The position numbers and the translations under genes are program-made. Source: Spirochaetales bacterium (GTDB lineage: Bacteria; Spirochaetota; Spirochaetia; Sphaerochaetales; Sphaerochaetaceae). From it: a stretch of DNA of 24,515 bases. The stretch lies in assembly GCA_022785155.1 (NCBI GenBank), contig JALFRH010000083.1:1-24515 (forward strand). Direction: 5' to 3'. Shown here piece by piece: positions 1-7,199 of this stretch. The notes under the pieces are model-generated. The model made no database searches, was not told where the DNA came from, and worked only from the letters and a program-made list of their open reading frames with translations. Within the stretch, counting starts at the first letter, position 1. The number at the start of each line of letters is the position of its first letter.

Positions 1-260
1 TATACGTACTCAGCAAGGATGAAGGTGGAAGACACTCACCATTCTTCGATGGATACAGACCTCAGTTCTACTTCAGAACAACTGATATCACAGGAACAGT
101 CCATCTCCCAGAAGGTAAGGAAATGGTTATGCCTGGCGACCATACAGAGATCATCGTTGACCTCATCCACAAGGTTGCTATGGACAAGGGACTCCGCTTC
201 GCTATCAGAGAGGGCGGAAGAACAGTTGCTTCTGGTCAGGTTACTGAGATTACAGAGTAA
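1..260 (+). CDS. tuf: Elongation factor Tu, C-terminal part (5' end outside window)
   Basis: This is the last 85 codons of EF-Tu, the GTPase that carries aminoacyl-tRNA to the ribosomal A site. Reading begins at base 3 and ends at TAA 258-260. The residues are the beta-barrel domain 3, with the family's very conserved HSPFFDGYRPQFYFRTTD stretch, then KEMVMPGDH and the closing FAIREGGRTVASGQVTEI. The G domain and domain 2 lie upstream of the window. It is followed by a 77-nt gap with a strong hairpin before rpsJ, so tuf heads the S10 gene set here, as in many bacteria. A short reading from an internal ATG at 19 is in the wrong frame and should be ignored. Confidence 0.98.
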   Translation, partial: YVLSKDEGGRHSPFFDGYRPQFYFRTTDITGTVHLPEGKEMVMPGDHTEIIVDLIHKVAMDKGLRFAIREGGRTVASGQVTEITE

Positions 261-277
261 TCAAATAACAAACTAAA

Positions 278-310
278 GGTCCGACCGGGGGTGCCTCATC
301 CCCGGTGACC
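278..310 (+). terminator. Interrupted hairpin between tuf and rpsJ, possible attenuator
   Basis: ACCGGGG (284-290) pairs with CCCCGGT (300-306) around a 9-nt loop. GGTC (278-281) pairs with GACC (307-310) after a 2-nt bulge, giving about 11 base pairs. A run of six T follows at 317-322, but 6 nt after the stem base, so it is a non-canonical intrinsic terminator. It sits in the only long gap between tuf and the ribosomal genes. Partial termination that lowers rpsJ relative to tuf, an RNA-processing site, or a ribosomal-protein binding site are all possible. The structure is seen; the role is inferred. Confidence 0.5.
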
Positions 311-337
311 TATTGATTTTTTGGAGATTTTTTAAAA

Positions 338-646
338 ATGGCAAACGAAAGAATCCGTGTGAAGTTGAGAGGCTTTGACGTTGACCTCATCGAGCAGAGC
401 TCAAAGGCAATCGTTCAGACAGTCGTAAGGGCTGGAGCCAAGGTTTCAGGACCTATTCCACTTCCAACACGTATCAACAAGTACACTGTCCTCAGATCCC
501 CGCACGTTAACAAGAAGGCTCGCGAACAGTTCGAAATGAGAACACACAAGAGATTGATTGACATCCTGGACCCAACACAGAAAGTTGTAGAAGCCCTGAT
601 GAAACTCGAACTCCCAGCTGGTGTGGATGTTGAAATTAGACAGTGA
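338..646 (+). CDS. rpsJ: 30S ribosomal protein S10
   Basis: The product is 102 residues, the normal S10 length. S10 is a head protein of the small subunit and, as NusE, also takes part in transcription antitermination with NusB. The family pattern is clear: RIRVKLRGFDVDLIEQS at the start, the loop GPIPLPTRINKYTVLRSPHVNKKAREQFE (split here only for length), then HKRLIDILDPTQ and a short acidic end. A GGAGA ribosome-binding site at 323-327 lies 10 nt before the ATG. It is the first gene of the S10 block and follows tuf after a hairpin. Confidence 0.99.
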   Translation: MANERIRVKLRGFDVDLIEQSSKAIVQTVVRAGAKVSGPIPLPTRINKYTVLRSPHVNKKAREQFEMRTHKRLIDILDPTQKVVEALMKLELPAGVDVEIRQ

Positions 647-664
647 AGTTGAGGTAAGTAAGAA

Positions 665-1285
665 ATGTTAGGGCTTATCGGCAAAAAAGTTGGAATGACA
701 CAGGTGTTTGATGCCCAGGGCAAACTAATTCCTGTGACAGTCATTAAAGTTGAGGATAACGTAGTCATCGCAAACAGAACTGATGACAAGAATGGTTATT
801 CTGCAGCTGTTGTTGCTACTGGCGAGATCAAGAAGAGCCAGACAACAAAGCCATATGCAGGCCAGTTCAAAGATGTTTGCGAACCAAAGAAAGTCGTCAT
901 GGAAATGAGAGACTTCGACAATGAAGTCAATGTTGGCGACAAGCTTGGTGTTGACCTTTTCAAAGAAGTCGCCTATGTAGACGTAACTGGCGTCAGCAAG
1001 GGTAAGGGATATCAGGGCGGTATGAAGCGCTATGGTTTCGGCGGTGGAAGAAAGACTCATGGTTCAAAGTTCCACAGAGACCTTGGTGGTACAGCAATGT
1101 CTTCTACTCCTGCACATACCTTCAAGGGCCACAGAATGGCCGGTCACATGGGCAACGAGCAGGTTACTGTCCAGAACCTTAAGCTGGTCGCAGTCGACAG
1201 CGAAATGCAGGTTCTTATGGTCAAGGGTGCAATTCCTGGTCCTACAGACAGCACAGTAGTCATCAAGAAGGCAGTTAAGAAGTAA
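665..1285 (+). CDS. rplC: 50S ribosomal protein L3
   Basis: L3 (206 residues) is one of the first proteins to bind 23S rRNA, and its long loop reaches the peptidyl-transferase centre. Seen here: the start MLGLIGKKVGMTQVF, the loop with GKGYQGGMKRYGFGGG and THGSKFHR, then FKGHRMAGHMG and VTVQNLKLVAVD. The loop sequence between FHR and FKG (DLGGTAMSSTPAHT) departs somewhat from the usual GSIGASSSPSRV type but keeps its length and small-residue character. A GAGG ribosome-binding site (651-654) precedes the ATG. It lies 18 nt after rpsJ and 12 nt before rplD. Confidence 0.99.
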   Translation: MLGLIGKKVGMTQVFDAQGKLIPVTVIKVEDNVVIANRTDDKNGYSAAVVATGEIKKSQTTKPYAGQFKDVCEPKKVVMEMRDFDNEVNVGDKLGVDLFKEVAYVDVTGVSKGKGYQGGMKRYGFGGGRKTHGSKFHRDLGGTAMSSTPAHTFKGHRMAGHMGNEQVTVQNLKLVAVDSEMQVLMVKGAIPGPTDSTVVIKKAVKK

Positions 1286-1297
1286 GGCAGGTATAGT

Positions 1298-1927
1298 ATG
1301 GAACAGAAACTCTTTTCTACAACCGGCAAGGAAATCGGAACAGTTCAGTTGAACGAGAACGTTTTCGGTGTCGTGGTCTCCACAGGATCAATTTACCATG
1401 CCGTCAGAAACGAAGCAGCTAACCGCCGTGTCGGAACTGCATGCACAAAGACCAGAGCTGAGGTCAATTACAGCAACACCAAGCCTTATAAGCAGAAGGG
1501 TACAGGTAACGCAAGAAGAGGTGACAAGAAGTCTCCTATCTCAGTTGGTGGTGGTACAATCTTTGGACCAAAGCCACGCGATTACTCCTACACTCTGCCT
1601 AAGAAGGTGAAGAGACTTGCAATGAAGAGCCTTCTCACACTCGCAGTGGAAGAAGAGAGACTCGTAGTTGTTGAGGATTTCACCAGCGAAAACGGTAAGA
1701 CAAAGGATATGGCGGCAATCATGAAGGCATTCGAGACTGTTGACCAGAGAACCGTCCTTATTATGAAAGATGACGATGTCATGATCAGACGTGCAGCAAG
1801 GAACATTCCTTACCTCCACGTTCTTGCATACGACAAGCTTTCCGCAAAGGAACTTCTTTACGGTAGAAAGATCATCGTGCTCAAGACAGCGGCTTCTAAT
1901 CTTAATGATTTCTACGGTGAGAACTAA
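1298..1927 (+). CDS. rplD: 50S ribosomal protein L4
   Basis: L4 (209 residues) is a primary 23S rRNA binder whose extended loop lines the exit tunnel. The loop is recognised from YSNTKPYKQKGTGNARRGDK and GGGTIFGPKPRDYSY, with the globular part (LAVEEERLVVVEDF, VLAYDKLSAKELLYGRKIIV) on either side. In Escherichia coli L4 also represses its own operon by binding the S10 leader. The only leader-like structure here is the hairpin before rpsJ, which does not obviously resemble the E. coli one. It is tightly spaced between rplC and rplW. Confidence 0.99.
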   Translation: MEQKLFSTTGKEIGTVQLNENVFGVVVSTGSIYHAVRNEAANRRVGTACTKTRAEVNYSNTKPYKQKGTGNARRGDKKSPISVGGGTIFGPKPRDYSYTLPKKVKRLAMKSLLTLAVEEERLVVVEDFTSENGKTKDMAAIMKAFETVDQRTVLIMKDDDVMIRRAARNIPYLHVLAYDKLSAKELLYGRKIIVLKTAASNLNDFYGEN

Positions 1928-1938
1928 GGAGCAGAAAG

Positions 1939-2238
1939 ATGAGAGCAGACAGAGTTATCATTGAACCGATTTTAAGTGAAAAATCAAACCTCGCACGTGA
2001 GGCTGAGTGCAAGAAGTACACATTCAGAGTCGATCCAGCTGCAAACAAGTTTGAAATCATGGCTGCAGTCAAGGAACTCTTCAATGTCGAATGCACTGCT
2101 TGCAACGTCATGAATGTGAAGGGAAAGCCAAAGTTCTCCAGAGCAAAGGGTGGCTTCAAGAAGGGCTACACTCCTAACTGGAAGAAAGCAATCGTTACAT
2201 TGGCCAAGGGTCAGTCCATTGCGGCTATCGAAGGCTGA
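1939..2238 (+). CDS. rplW: 50S ribosomal protein L23
   Basis: L23 is 99 residues. It sits at the tunnel exit, where trigger factor and signal recognition particle dock. The family pattern is visible as IIEPILSEKSNLAREAECKKYTF, VDPAANKFEIMAAVKELFNV, and the basic loop KGKPKFSRAKGGFKKGYTPNWKKAIV, ending in a short beta strand. An AAGGAG ribosome-binding site (1926-1931) overlaps the rplD stop codon and lies 7 nt before the ATG. The order rplD-rplW-rplB is standard. Confidence 0.98.
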   Translation: MRADRVIIEPILSEKSNLAREAECKKYTFRVDPAANKFEIMAAVKELFNVECTACNVMNVKGKPKFSRAKGGFKKGYTPNWKKAIVTLAKGQSIAAIEG

Positions 2239-2257
2239 TTATAGGAGATAGGAAATT

Positions 2258-3082
2258 ATGGCACTTAAGAATTACAAACCAAATACTCCTGGTCTCCGCC
2301 AGAAGACAACTCTTGTAAAGAGCGAAGTTACAGCTCAGAAGCCAGAGAAGTCTCTTACAATAAGTCTTCATCAGAAATCTGGTCGTGACACATTCGGACG
2401 CATCAGCGTAAGAAGACGTGGCGGCGGAGTCAAGAGGGCTTACAGAATTATTGATTTCAAGCGCAATAAGTATGGAGTACCTGGAACAGTTAAGACAATC
2501 GAATACGATCCAAACAGATCCGTTTTAATTGCTCTTGTATTCTATGCAGATGGTGAAAAGCGCTACATTCTTGCACCTAAGGGGCTTACAGTTGGAACAA
2601 AGGTTATGTCCGGTCCAAATGCACCTCTTACAACAGGAAACGCTCTTCCTTTGAAGAACATTCCCCTTGGACTTGCAGTTCACAACGTCGAACTCAACTA
2701 TGGACGTGGCGGACAGCTTGTCAGGAGCGCTGGCCTGAGTGCAACAGTGATAGCCAAGGAAGGTGACTATGTTACTCTTCGTCTTCCTTCTGGCGAAATG
2801 AGAATGGTGTTCGGCGAATGCTACGCTACCTTGGGAGTTCTCGGAAACGAGGATCACATGAATATCTCTCTCGGAAAAGCCGGTGCTTCCAGACATCTTG
2901 GAAGAAGACCAAAGGTGAGAGGTGTCGTCATGAACCCTGTGGATCACCCACATGGTGGTGGTGAAGGCAAGACAGCCGCTGGTAGAAACCCATGTACACC
3001 TTGGGGTAAGCCTGCCAAGGGCGGAAAGACTCGTTCCAAGAAGAAGCCGTCCAATGCATTCATCGTCAAGAAGCGCAAGTAG
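2258..3082 (+). CDS. rplB: 50S ribosomal protein L2
   Basis: L2 (274 residues) is a large, highly conserved 23S rRNA binder needed for subunit joining and peptidyl transfer. The oligonucleotide-binding fold carries ISVRRRGGGVKRAYRIIDFKR and YDPNRSVLIALVFYADGEKRYI. The C-terminal part has GRRPKVRGVVMNPVDHPHGGGEG, with the functionally important histidines at about residues 230 and 232, and a basic tail ending FIVKKRK. An AGGAGA ribosome-binding site precedes the ATG. Nothing is missing or unusual. Confidence 0.99.
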   Translation: MALKNYKPNTPGLRQKTTLVKSEVTAQKPEKSLTISLHQKSGRDTFGRISVRRRGGGVKRAYRIIDFKRNKYGVPGTVKTIEYDPNRSVLIALVFYADGEKRYILAPKGLTVGTKVMSGPNAPLTTGNALPLKNIPLGLAVHNVELNYGRGGQLVRSAGLSATVIAKEGDYVTLRLPSGEMRMVFGECYATLGVLGNEDHMNISLGKAGASRHLGRRPKVRGVVMNPVDHPHGGGEGKTAAGRNPCTPWGKPAKGGKTRSKKKPSNAFIVKKRK

Positions 3083-3094
3083 GAGTAGTAAAAA

Positions 3095-3367
3095 ATGTCA
3101 AGATCAATCAAAAAAGGTTATTTTATTGAAGCTAAGCTCTTGAAGAGAGTTGAGGCAGCAAACCAGGCTAATCAGAAGCCGATGATCAAGACCTACTCAC
3201 GTAGTTCGACAATCATCCCGGAGATGGTAGGTTTCACAATCTCTGTTTACAACGGTAAGACTTGGGTACCTGTTTTCGTTACCGAGAACCTTGTAGGTCA
3301 CAAGCTTGGTGAGTTTGCACCTACACGTATTTTCCGTGGACATGCATCAGATAAGAAGGGTAAGTAA
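3095..3367 (+). CDS. rpsS: 30S ribosomal protein S19
   Basis: S19 (90 residues) is in the head of the small subunit and contacts 23S rRNA at the intersubunit bridge together with S13. The typical start SRSIKKGYFIEAKLLKRVEA, the core TYSRSSTIIPEMVGFTISVYNGK, and the end LVGHKLGEFAPTRIFRGHASDKKGK are all present. An AGGAG ribosome-binding site overlaps the rplB stop codon. A 9-nt gap separates it from rplV. Confidence 0.99.
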   Translation: MSRSIKKGYFIEAKLLKRVEAANQANQKPMIKTYSRSSTIIPEMVGFTISVYNGKTWVPVFVTENLVGHKLGEFAPTRIFRGHASDKKGK

Positions 3368-3376
3368 GGTTAGGTT

Positions 3377-3742
3377 ATGGAAACTAAGAAAGGTTATAAA
3401 GCAGTTGCCAAATATTTGATGGTTTCCCCTTCAAAGGTTCGCCCTGTTGCCGACCTCGTCAGGGGTAAGGGCTACGTTGAAGCTGTGGCCATCCTAGAAG
3501 CAATGCCTCAGAAGGGCTCAAAGCTCATTCTGAAAGTTCTCAAGTCCGCCGGCGCCAACGCTTTGAATCAGAACAACAGACTAGATGAAGATTCTCTCTA
3601 TGTATCTGAGCTCAGAGTAAATGACGGTCCAAGACTTAAGAGAGTATGGGCTCGTTCTCACGGAAAGCGTGACATCCTTCTCAGGAGAATGTCTCATATC
3701 ACAGTCGTTGTCGACGAAAAGACAGCAAAGGTAGGCGAATAA
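3377..3742 (+). CDS. rplV: 50S ribosomal protein L22
   Basis: L22 (121 residues) binds all domains of 23S rRNA, and its beta hairpin narrows the exit tunnel near the macrolide site. The family is shown by AVAKYLMVSPSKVRPVADLVRGK near the start, SAGANALNQN in the middle, and the hairpin GPRLKRVWARSHGKRDILLRRMSHITVVV. No known macrolide-resistance type deletion or insertion is evident in the hairpin. The stop codon shares one base with the rpsC start (TAATG at 3740-3744), so the two are likely translationally coupled. Confidence 0.98.
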   Translation: METKKGYKAVAKYLMVSPSKVRPVADLVRGKGYVEAVAILEAMPQKGSKLILKVLKSAGANALNQNNRLDEDSLYVSELRVNDGPRLKRVWARSHGKRDILLRRMSHITVVVDEKTAKVGE

Positions 3743-4446
3743 TGGGACAGAAAGTAAATCCAATCGGACTTAGACTCGGTGTTAACAAGACATGGCAGTC
3801 AAAGTGGTATGTTGATCCAAGAGAGTATGCAGATACTCTCCATGAGGATCTTGTACTCAGAAAGGCATTGCTTGCTTGTCCTGAGGTCGCAGGTGCTGAA
3901 ATCAGCGAAGTTGAGATCACTCGTAAGCCACAGCGCATTACAATGATCATCGCTACAGCTCGCCCAGGTGTCATCATTGGTGCAAAGGGTGCAAACGTAG
4001 AGAAGATCGCTGAGAAGATGCAGAAGCTCACAGATAAGAAGGTTCAGATCAAGATCAGAGAGATCAAGAAGGCTGAATGTGATGCTCAGCTCATTGCTCA
4101 GAACATTGCCAAGCAGCTTGAAGGCCGTGGTGCTTACCGCAGAGCTATGAAGAATGCTATCTCCAGAGCTCTCCAGGGCGGCGTCGAAGGTATCAAGATT
4201 AAGTGCTCCGGACGTCTCGGTGGTGCTGAAATTGCTAGAACAGAGCAGATGAAGGATGGAAGAGTTCCACTTCATACTCTCCGCTCAGACATCGACTATG
4301 GTTTTGCCACCGCAAACACATCCTTCGGTTCCATCGGAATCAAGGTTTGGGTCTTCAACGGTGAAATCTATGACCGCGGTGCGAAAGTGGAAGATGAATC
4401 CACTGCAACAGTCGGAAGAAAGAAGGCTGAAGAGGCAAGGGGTTAA
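3742..4446 (+). CDS. rpsC: 30S ribosomal protein S3
   Basis: S3 (234 residues) forms part of the mRNA entry site and helps unwind mRNA. The start is MGQKVNPIGLRLGVNKTWQSKWYV. A KH domain follows, with the nucleic-acid loop visible as RPGVIIGAKGANVEKI, and then the C-terminal domain with RRAMKNAISRALQGGVEGIKI and GRLGGAEIART. The ATG overlaps the rplV stop by one base. It has only a weak ribosome-binding site (TAGGCGA), which fits re-initiation after rplV. Confidence 0.99.
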   Translation: MGQKVNPIGLRLGVNKTWQSKWYVDPREYADTLHEDLVLRKALLACPEVAGAEISEVEITRKPQRITMIIATARPGVIIGAKGANVEKIAEKMQKLTDKKVQIKIREIKKAECDAQLIAQNIAKQLEGRGAYRRAMKNAISRALQGGVEGIKIKCSGRLGGAEIARTEQMKDGRVPLHTLRSDIDYGFATANTSFGSIGIKVWVFNGEIYDRGAKVEDESTATVGRKKAEEARG

Positions 4447-4449
4447 AAG

Positions 4450-4866
4450 ATGCTTAGTCCAAAGAGAATTAAATACAGAAAAAAGCAGCGCGGAACAAGA
4501 GACGCAGTTGCACACAAGGGAAATCAGATTTCCTTCGGTGAGTATGGTCTTATGGCACTCGAGCCATATTGGATCACAAACCGCCAGATTGAAGCTGCCC
4601 GTGTTGCAATGACACGTCACATCAAGCGTGGTGGTAAAGTTTGGATCCGTATCTTCCCTGATATGCCGTATACAAAGAAGCCGGCTGAAACAAGACAGGG
4701 TAACGGAAAGGGTGCTCCAGAAGGCTGGGTAGCAGTTGTAAAGACTGGTGCAATCATGTTCGAAATGGGCGGAATCGACGAAACGTTGGCTAGAGAAGCT
4801 CTCACACTCGCAGCTTCAAAGCTTCCGATCAAGACAAAGTTCGTGTCTCGTGTAAACCAGGAGTAA
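4450..4866 (+). CDS. rplP: 50S ribosomal protein L16
   Basis: L16 (138 residues) is a late-assembling protein next to the A site that helps position tRNA. The family is shown by MLSPKRIKYRKKQRG, the segment ISFGEYGLMALEPYWITNRQIEAAR, the loop GKVWIRIFPDMPYTKKPAETR and GAPEGWVAVVK, and the end ALTLAASKLPIKTKFV. The start lies 3 nt after the rpsC stop, with an AAGGGG ribosome-binding site inside the rpsC end. It is followed after 3 nt by rpmC. Confidence 0.99.
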   Translation: MLSPKRIKYRKKQRGTRDAVAHKGNQISFGEYGLMALEPYWITNRQIEAARVAMTRHIKRGGKVWIRIFPDMPYTKKPAETRQGNGKGAPEGWVAVVKTGAIMFEMGGIDETLAREALTLAASKLPIKTKFVSRVNQE

Positions 4867-4869
4867 GAT

Positions 4870-5073
4870 ATGAAGGCAAATAAAGAACTCAGCTATAAAG
4901 AGCTTGTCGCTGAAAGAGATAAGCTTAGGAAGGATTTGGTTAATCTGAGAATGCAGAAGGTGCTTGGACATTTGGACAATCCTATGTCTATCAGAAATAC
5001 CAAGAAAAGTATTGCTCGTCTCAATACAAGAATCCATGCCATTGACATTGGAATCGAGAAGACAAACAAATAA
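4870..5073 (+). CDS. rpmC: 50S ribosomal protein L29
   Basis: L29 is a 67-residue helical-hairpin protein next to L23 at the tunnel exit. The pattern is ELSYKELVAERDKLRKDLVNLRMQKVLGHLDNPMSIR followed by KKSIARLNTRI, typical of L29 helices. An AGGAG ribosome-binding site overlaps the rplP stop. It has the usual place between rplP and rpsQ. Confidence 0.97.
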   Translation: MKANKELSYKELVAERDKLRKDLVNLRMQKVLGHLDNPMSIRNTKKSIARLNTRIHAIDIGIEKTNK

Positions 5074-5086
5074 GAGAGGCACGTAA

Positions 5087-5338
5087 ATGGAAGCACAGAA
5101 GAAAGTTATGACAGGTGTGGTTGTATCTGACAAGATGGATAAGACTATCGTTGTTGAGGTTACATCCAGAAACCTACATCCACTGTACAAGAAGTACGTG
5201 ATCTCAACAAAGAAGTTTAAGGCTCACGACGAGAAGAATGATGCCCACTATGGCGACACAGTCCGCATCATGGAATGTCGCCACCTGTCCAAGGACAAGT
5301 GCTGGAGACTCATCGAAGTTGTCGAGAGAGCTCGCTAA
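5087..5338 (+). CDS. rpsQ: 30S ribosomal protein S17
   Basis: S17 (83 residues) is an early-binding small-subunit protein with an oligonucleotide-binding fold. It shows MTGVVVSDKMDKTIVVEV, the basic strand HPLYKKYVISTKKFKAHDEKN, and GDTVRIMECRHLSKDKCWRLIEVVERA, all characteristic of the family. A GAGAGG ribosome-binding site just after the rpmC stop precedes the ATG. The gene is ordinary in length and position. Confidence 0.98.
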   Translation: MEAQKKVMTGVVVSDKMDKTIVVEVTSRNLHPLYKKYVISTKKFKAHDEKNDAHYGDTVRIMECRHLSKDKCWRLIEVVERAR

Positions 5339-5350
5339 AGGAGAAAAGTC

Positions 5351-5716
5351 ATGGTACAGATGCAGACTTATTTGAACGTAGCGGACAATAGTGGTGCAAA
5401 GCGTGTGCAGTGCATCAAGGTTCTCGGCGGCAGCCACAGATATGTTGCTGGTGTCGGCGACATCATCGTTGTTGCAGTCAAGGACGCACTTCCTAATGGC
5501 GCCATCAAAAAAGGTGACGTTCTGAAGGCAGTTGTGGTTCGTACTAAAAAGGAATACCGCAGACCTGACGGTACATACATCAGGTTCGATGACAACGCTT
5601 GCGTAGTCATTGATGCCAACAATAACCCACGCGGAAAGAGAATTTTCGGGCCAGTAGCAAGAGAACTTCGCGAAGGCTTTATGAAGATTGTCTCACTTGC
5701 ACCGGAAGTGTTGTAG
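5351..5716 (+). CDS. rplN: 50S ribosomal protein L14
   Basis: L14 (121 residues) lies on the subunit interface, forms bridges to 16S rRNA, and is the binding site of the silencing factor RsfS. The family is shown by MVQMQTYLNVADNSGAKRVQCI, VKDALPNGAIKKGDVLKAVVVRTKKE, FDDNACVVI and the end RGKRIFGPVARELREG followed by SLAPEVL. An AAAGGAGA ribosome-binding site overlaps the rpsQ stop. It opens the spc-type gene block. Confidence 0.99.
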   Translation: MVQMQTYLNVADNSGAKRVQCIKVLGGSHRYVAGVGDIIVVAVKDALPNGAIKKGDVLKAVVVRTKKEYRRPDGTYIRFDDNACVVIDANNNPRGKRIFGPVARELREGFMKIVSLAPEVL

Positions 5717-5725
5717 GAGAAGAAC

Positions 5726-6025
5726 ATGAGACTGAAGAAAGACGACACAGTCAAGATCATTGCCGGAAAGGACAAGGGCCTCACCGGCAAGATCATCAAG
5801 GTTGACCCAGTGAATGAGAGGGTCATCGTCCAGGGTGCCAACATGGTAAAGAAGACCATGAAGAAGCAGAATGCTCAGGATAAGGGCGGCATCGTGGAAG
5901 TTGAAGCTCCGATCCATGTTTCAAACGTTGCTCTTGTTTCAAAGGGAAGCGTTTCCAAGGTCGGATACAAGATGGAAAACGGAAAGAAAGTCCGCTATGC
6001 CAAGAAGACAGGTGAGGTACTATAA
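5726..6025 (+). CDS. rplX: 50S ribosomal protein L24
   Basis: L24 (99 residues) is an assembly initiator that binds the 5' end of 23S rRNA. It has the KOW motif KDDTVKIIAGKDKGLTGKII at the start, then the basic loop GANMVKKTMKKQ, and the end with PIHVSNVALVSK. An AGGAGA ribosome-binding site overlaps the rplN stop. Its own stop shares one base with the rplE start (TAATG), suggesting translational coupling. Confidence 0.98.
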   Translation: MRLKKDDTVKIIAGKDKGLTGKIIKVDPVNERVIVQGANMVKKTMKKQNAQDKGGIVEVEAPIHVSNVALVSKGSVSKVGYKMENGKKVRYAKKTGEVL

Positions 6026-6579
6026 TGGCTGAGAAGTTTGTTCCAAATTTCAAGACAAAGTACATTAACGAGGTCGTCCCAGCACTCCAGAAGGATTTTG
6101 CATTCAAGACACCTATGCAGATCCCAAGGCTTGAGAAGATCACTGTCTCTGTCGGTGTAGGAGAAGCTACAACAAACAAGAAGCTTCTCGAAGCAGCAGT
6201 CAAGGAACTTGAGGCTATTACAGGACAGCACGTTGTCAAGACAAAGGCAAGAAAGTCTATTGCTAACTTCAAGGTCAGAGAAGGCCAGGAAATCGGAGCA
6301 ATGGTTACTCTTCGCGGAGACAACATGTGGTTCTTCCTTGAGAGACTTATCTGCATTGCACTCCCACGTGTCAAGGACTTCAAGGGTGTAAATCCTAATG
6401 CCTTCGACGGTCATGGAAACTACTCTCTCGGTATTACTGAGCAGATTATTTTCCCTGAAATCGACTTCGACAAAATCGAGAGAATCAGCGGTTTGAACGT
6501 TGCAATCGTAACAACAGCTGCTAATGACGAGCAGGGCTTCGCTCTCCTCAAGTATCTCGGTATGCCGTTTGCAAAGTAA
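6025..6579 (+). CDS. rplE: 50S ribosomal protein L5
   Basis: L5 (184 residues) binds 5S rRNA and contacts P-site tRNA. The family is shown by VPALQKDFAFKTPMQIPRLEKI, GQHVVKTKARKSIANFKVREG, IGAMVTLRGDNMWFFLERL and the segment NYSLGITEQIIFPEIDFDKI. The ATG overlaps the rplX stop by one base, with a GAGG ribosome-binding site in the rplX end. It is followed by the zinc-type rpsN. Confidence 0.99.
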   Translation: MAEKFVPNFKTKYINEVVPALQKDFAFKTPMQIPRLEKITVSVGVGEATTNKKLLEAAVKELEAITGQHVVKTKARKSIANFKVREGQEIGAMVTLRGDNMWFFLERLICIALPRVKDFKGVNPNAFDGHGNYSLGITEQIIFPEIDFDKIERISGLNVAIVTTAANDEQGFALLKYLGMPFAK

Positions 6580-6589
6580 GGAGCTGACC

Positions 6590-6775
6590 ATGGCAAAAAA
6601 GTCATTGATTGTAAAGTGCAATAAGGAGCCTAAGTTCTCTACAAGAGAATATAACCGCTGCAGAATCTGCGGTAGGCCAAGAGGATATATGCGTCAGTTT
6701 GACATGTGCAGATGTTGTTTTAGAAAACTCGCAAGTGAAGGTCAGATTCCTGGCGTTACAAAGTCAAGCTGGTAG
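6590..6775 (+). CDS. rpsN: 30S ribosomal protein S14, zinc-binding short type
   Basis: S14 is a head protein of the small subunit. This is the short 61-residue form with four cysteines, C24/C27 and C40/C43, which bind one zinc. The core reads YNRCRICGRPRGYMRQF, typical of the zinc type. I chose the ATG at 6590 because AAGGAG (6578-6583) precedes it and the family begins MAKKS. A longer in-frame reading from 6524 would overlap rplE heavily and add residues not found in S14. The zinc form is usual in spirochaetes and most bacteria outside the proteobacteria. Confidence 0.98.
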   Translation: MAKKSLIVKCNKEPKFSTREYNRCRICGRPRGYMRQFDMCRCCFRKLASEGQIPGVTKSSW

Positions 6776-6786
6776 GAGATAAGAAT

Positions 6787-7185
6787 ATGGCAGTTAGTGA
6801 TCCAATTGCAGATATGCTGACTAAGATCAGAAATGCTAGTCAGGCAAAGCATGAAAAAGTAGATGTTACAGCTTCCAATCTTAAGCTCCAGATCATCAAG
6901 ATCCTTAAGAACGAAGGCTTCATCAAGAATTTCAAGAAAGTTACAAAGGATGATGTCACCTTCATCAGAGTATTCCTCAAGTATGAAGATGATCAGACTC
7001 CAGTCATCCACGGAATCAAGCGTGTCTCCACTCCTGGCCGCCGTGTATACTGCGGTTACAAGGATATTCCGAGCGTTTATAACGGAATCGGTGTGGTAGT
7101 CGTATCTTCCTCAACAGGTGTCATCACTGGCAAGAAGGCCAAGGAAGCACGTGTTGGTGGCGAAGTGCTCTGCACAATCTGGTAA
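6787..7185 (+). CDS. rpsH: 30S ribosomal protein S8
   Basis: S8 (132 residues) is a primary binder of the 16S central domain and, in E. coli, the repressor of the spc operon. The family is shown by DPIADMLTKIRNASQAKHEKV near the start and by the C-terminal part: GIKRVSTPGRRVYCGY, GIGVVVVSSSTGVITGKKA and GGEVLCTIW. An AGGAGA ribosome-binding site overlaps the rpsN stop. The E. coli S8-binding element lies at rplE. I could not identify a matching structure here by eye. Confidence 0.99.
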   Translation: MAVSDPIADMLTKIRNASQAKHEKVDVTASNLKLQIIKILKNEGFIKNFKKVTKDDVTFIRVFLKYEDDQTPVIHGIKRVSTPGRRVYCGYKDIPSVYNGIGVVVVSSSTGVITGKKAKEARVGGEVLCTIW

Positions 7186-7199
7186 TGGGAGGATAGAGA

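Noticed and set aside
19..276. 85-codon open frame overlapping the end of tuf in another frame
   Set aside because: The EF-Tu C-terminus is unmistakable in frame 3, and the overlapping frame has no family resemblance.
5823..6383. 186-codon minus-strand frame across rplX and rplE
   Set aside because: Both plus-strand genes are certain. The reverse frame is a codon-composition shadow without motifs.
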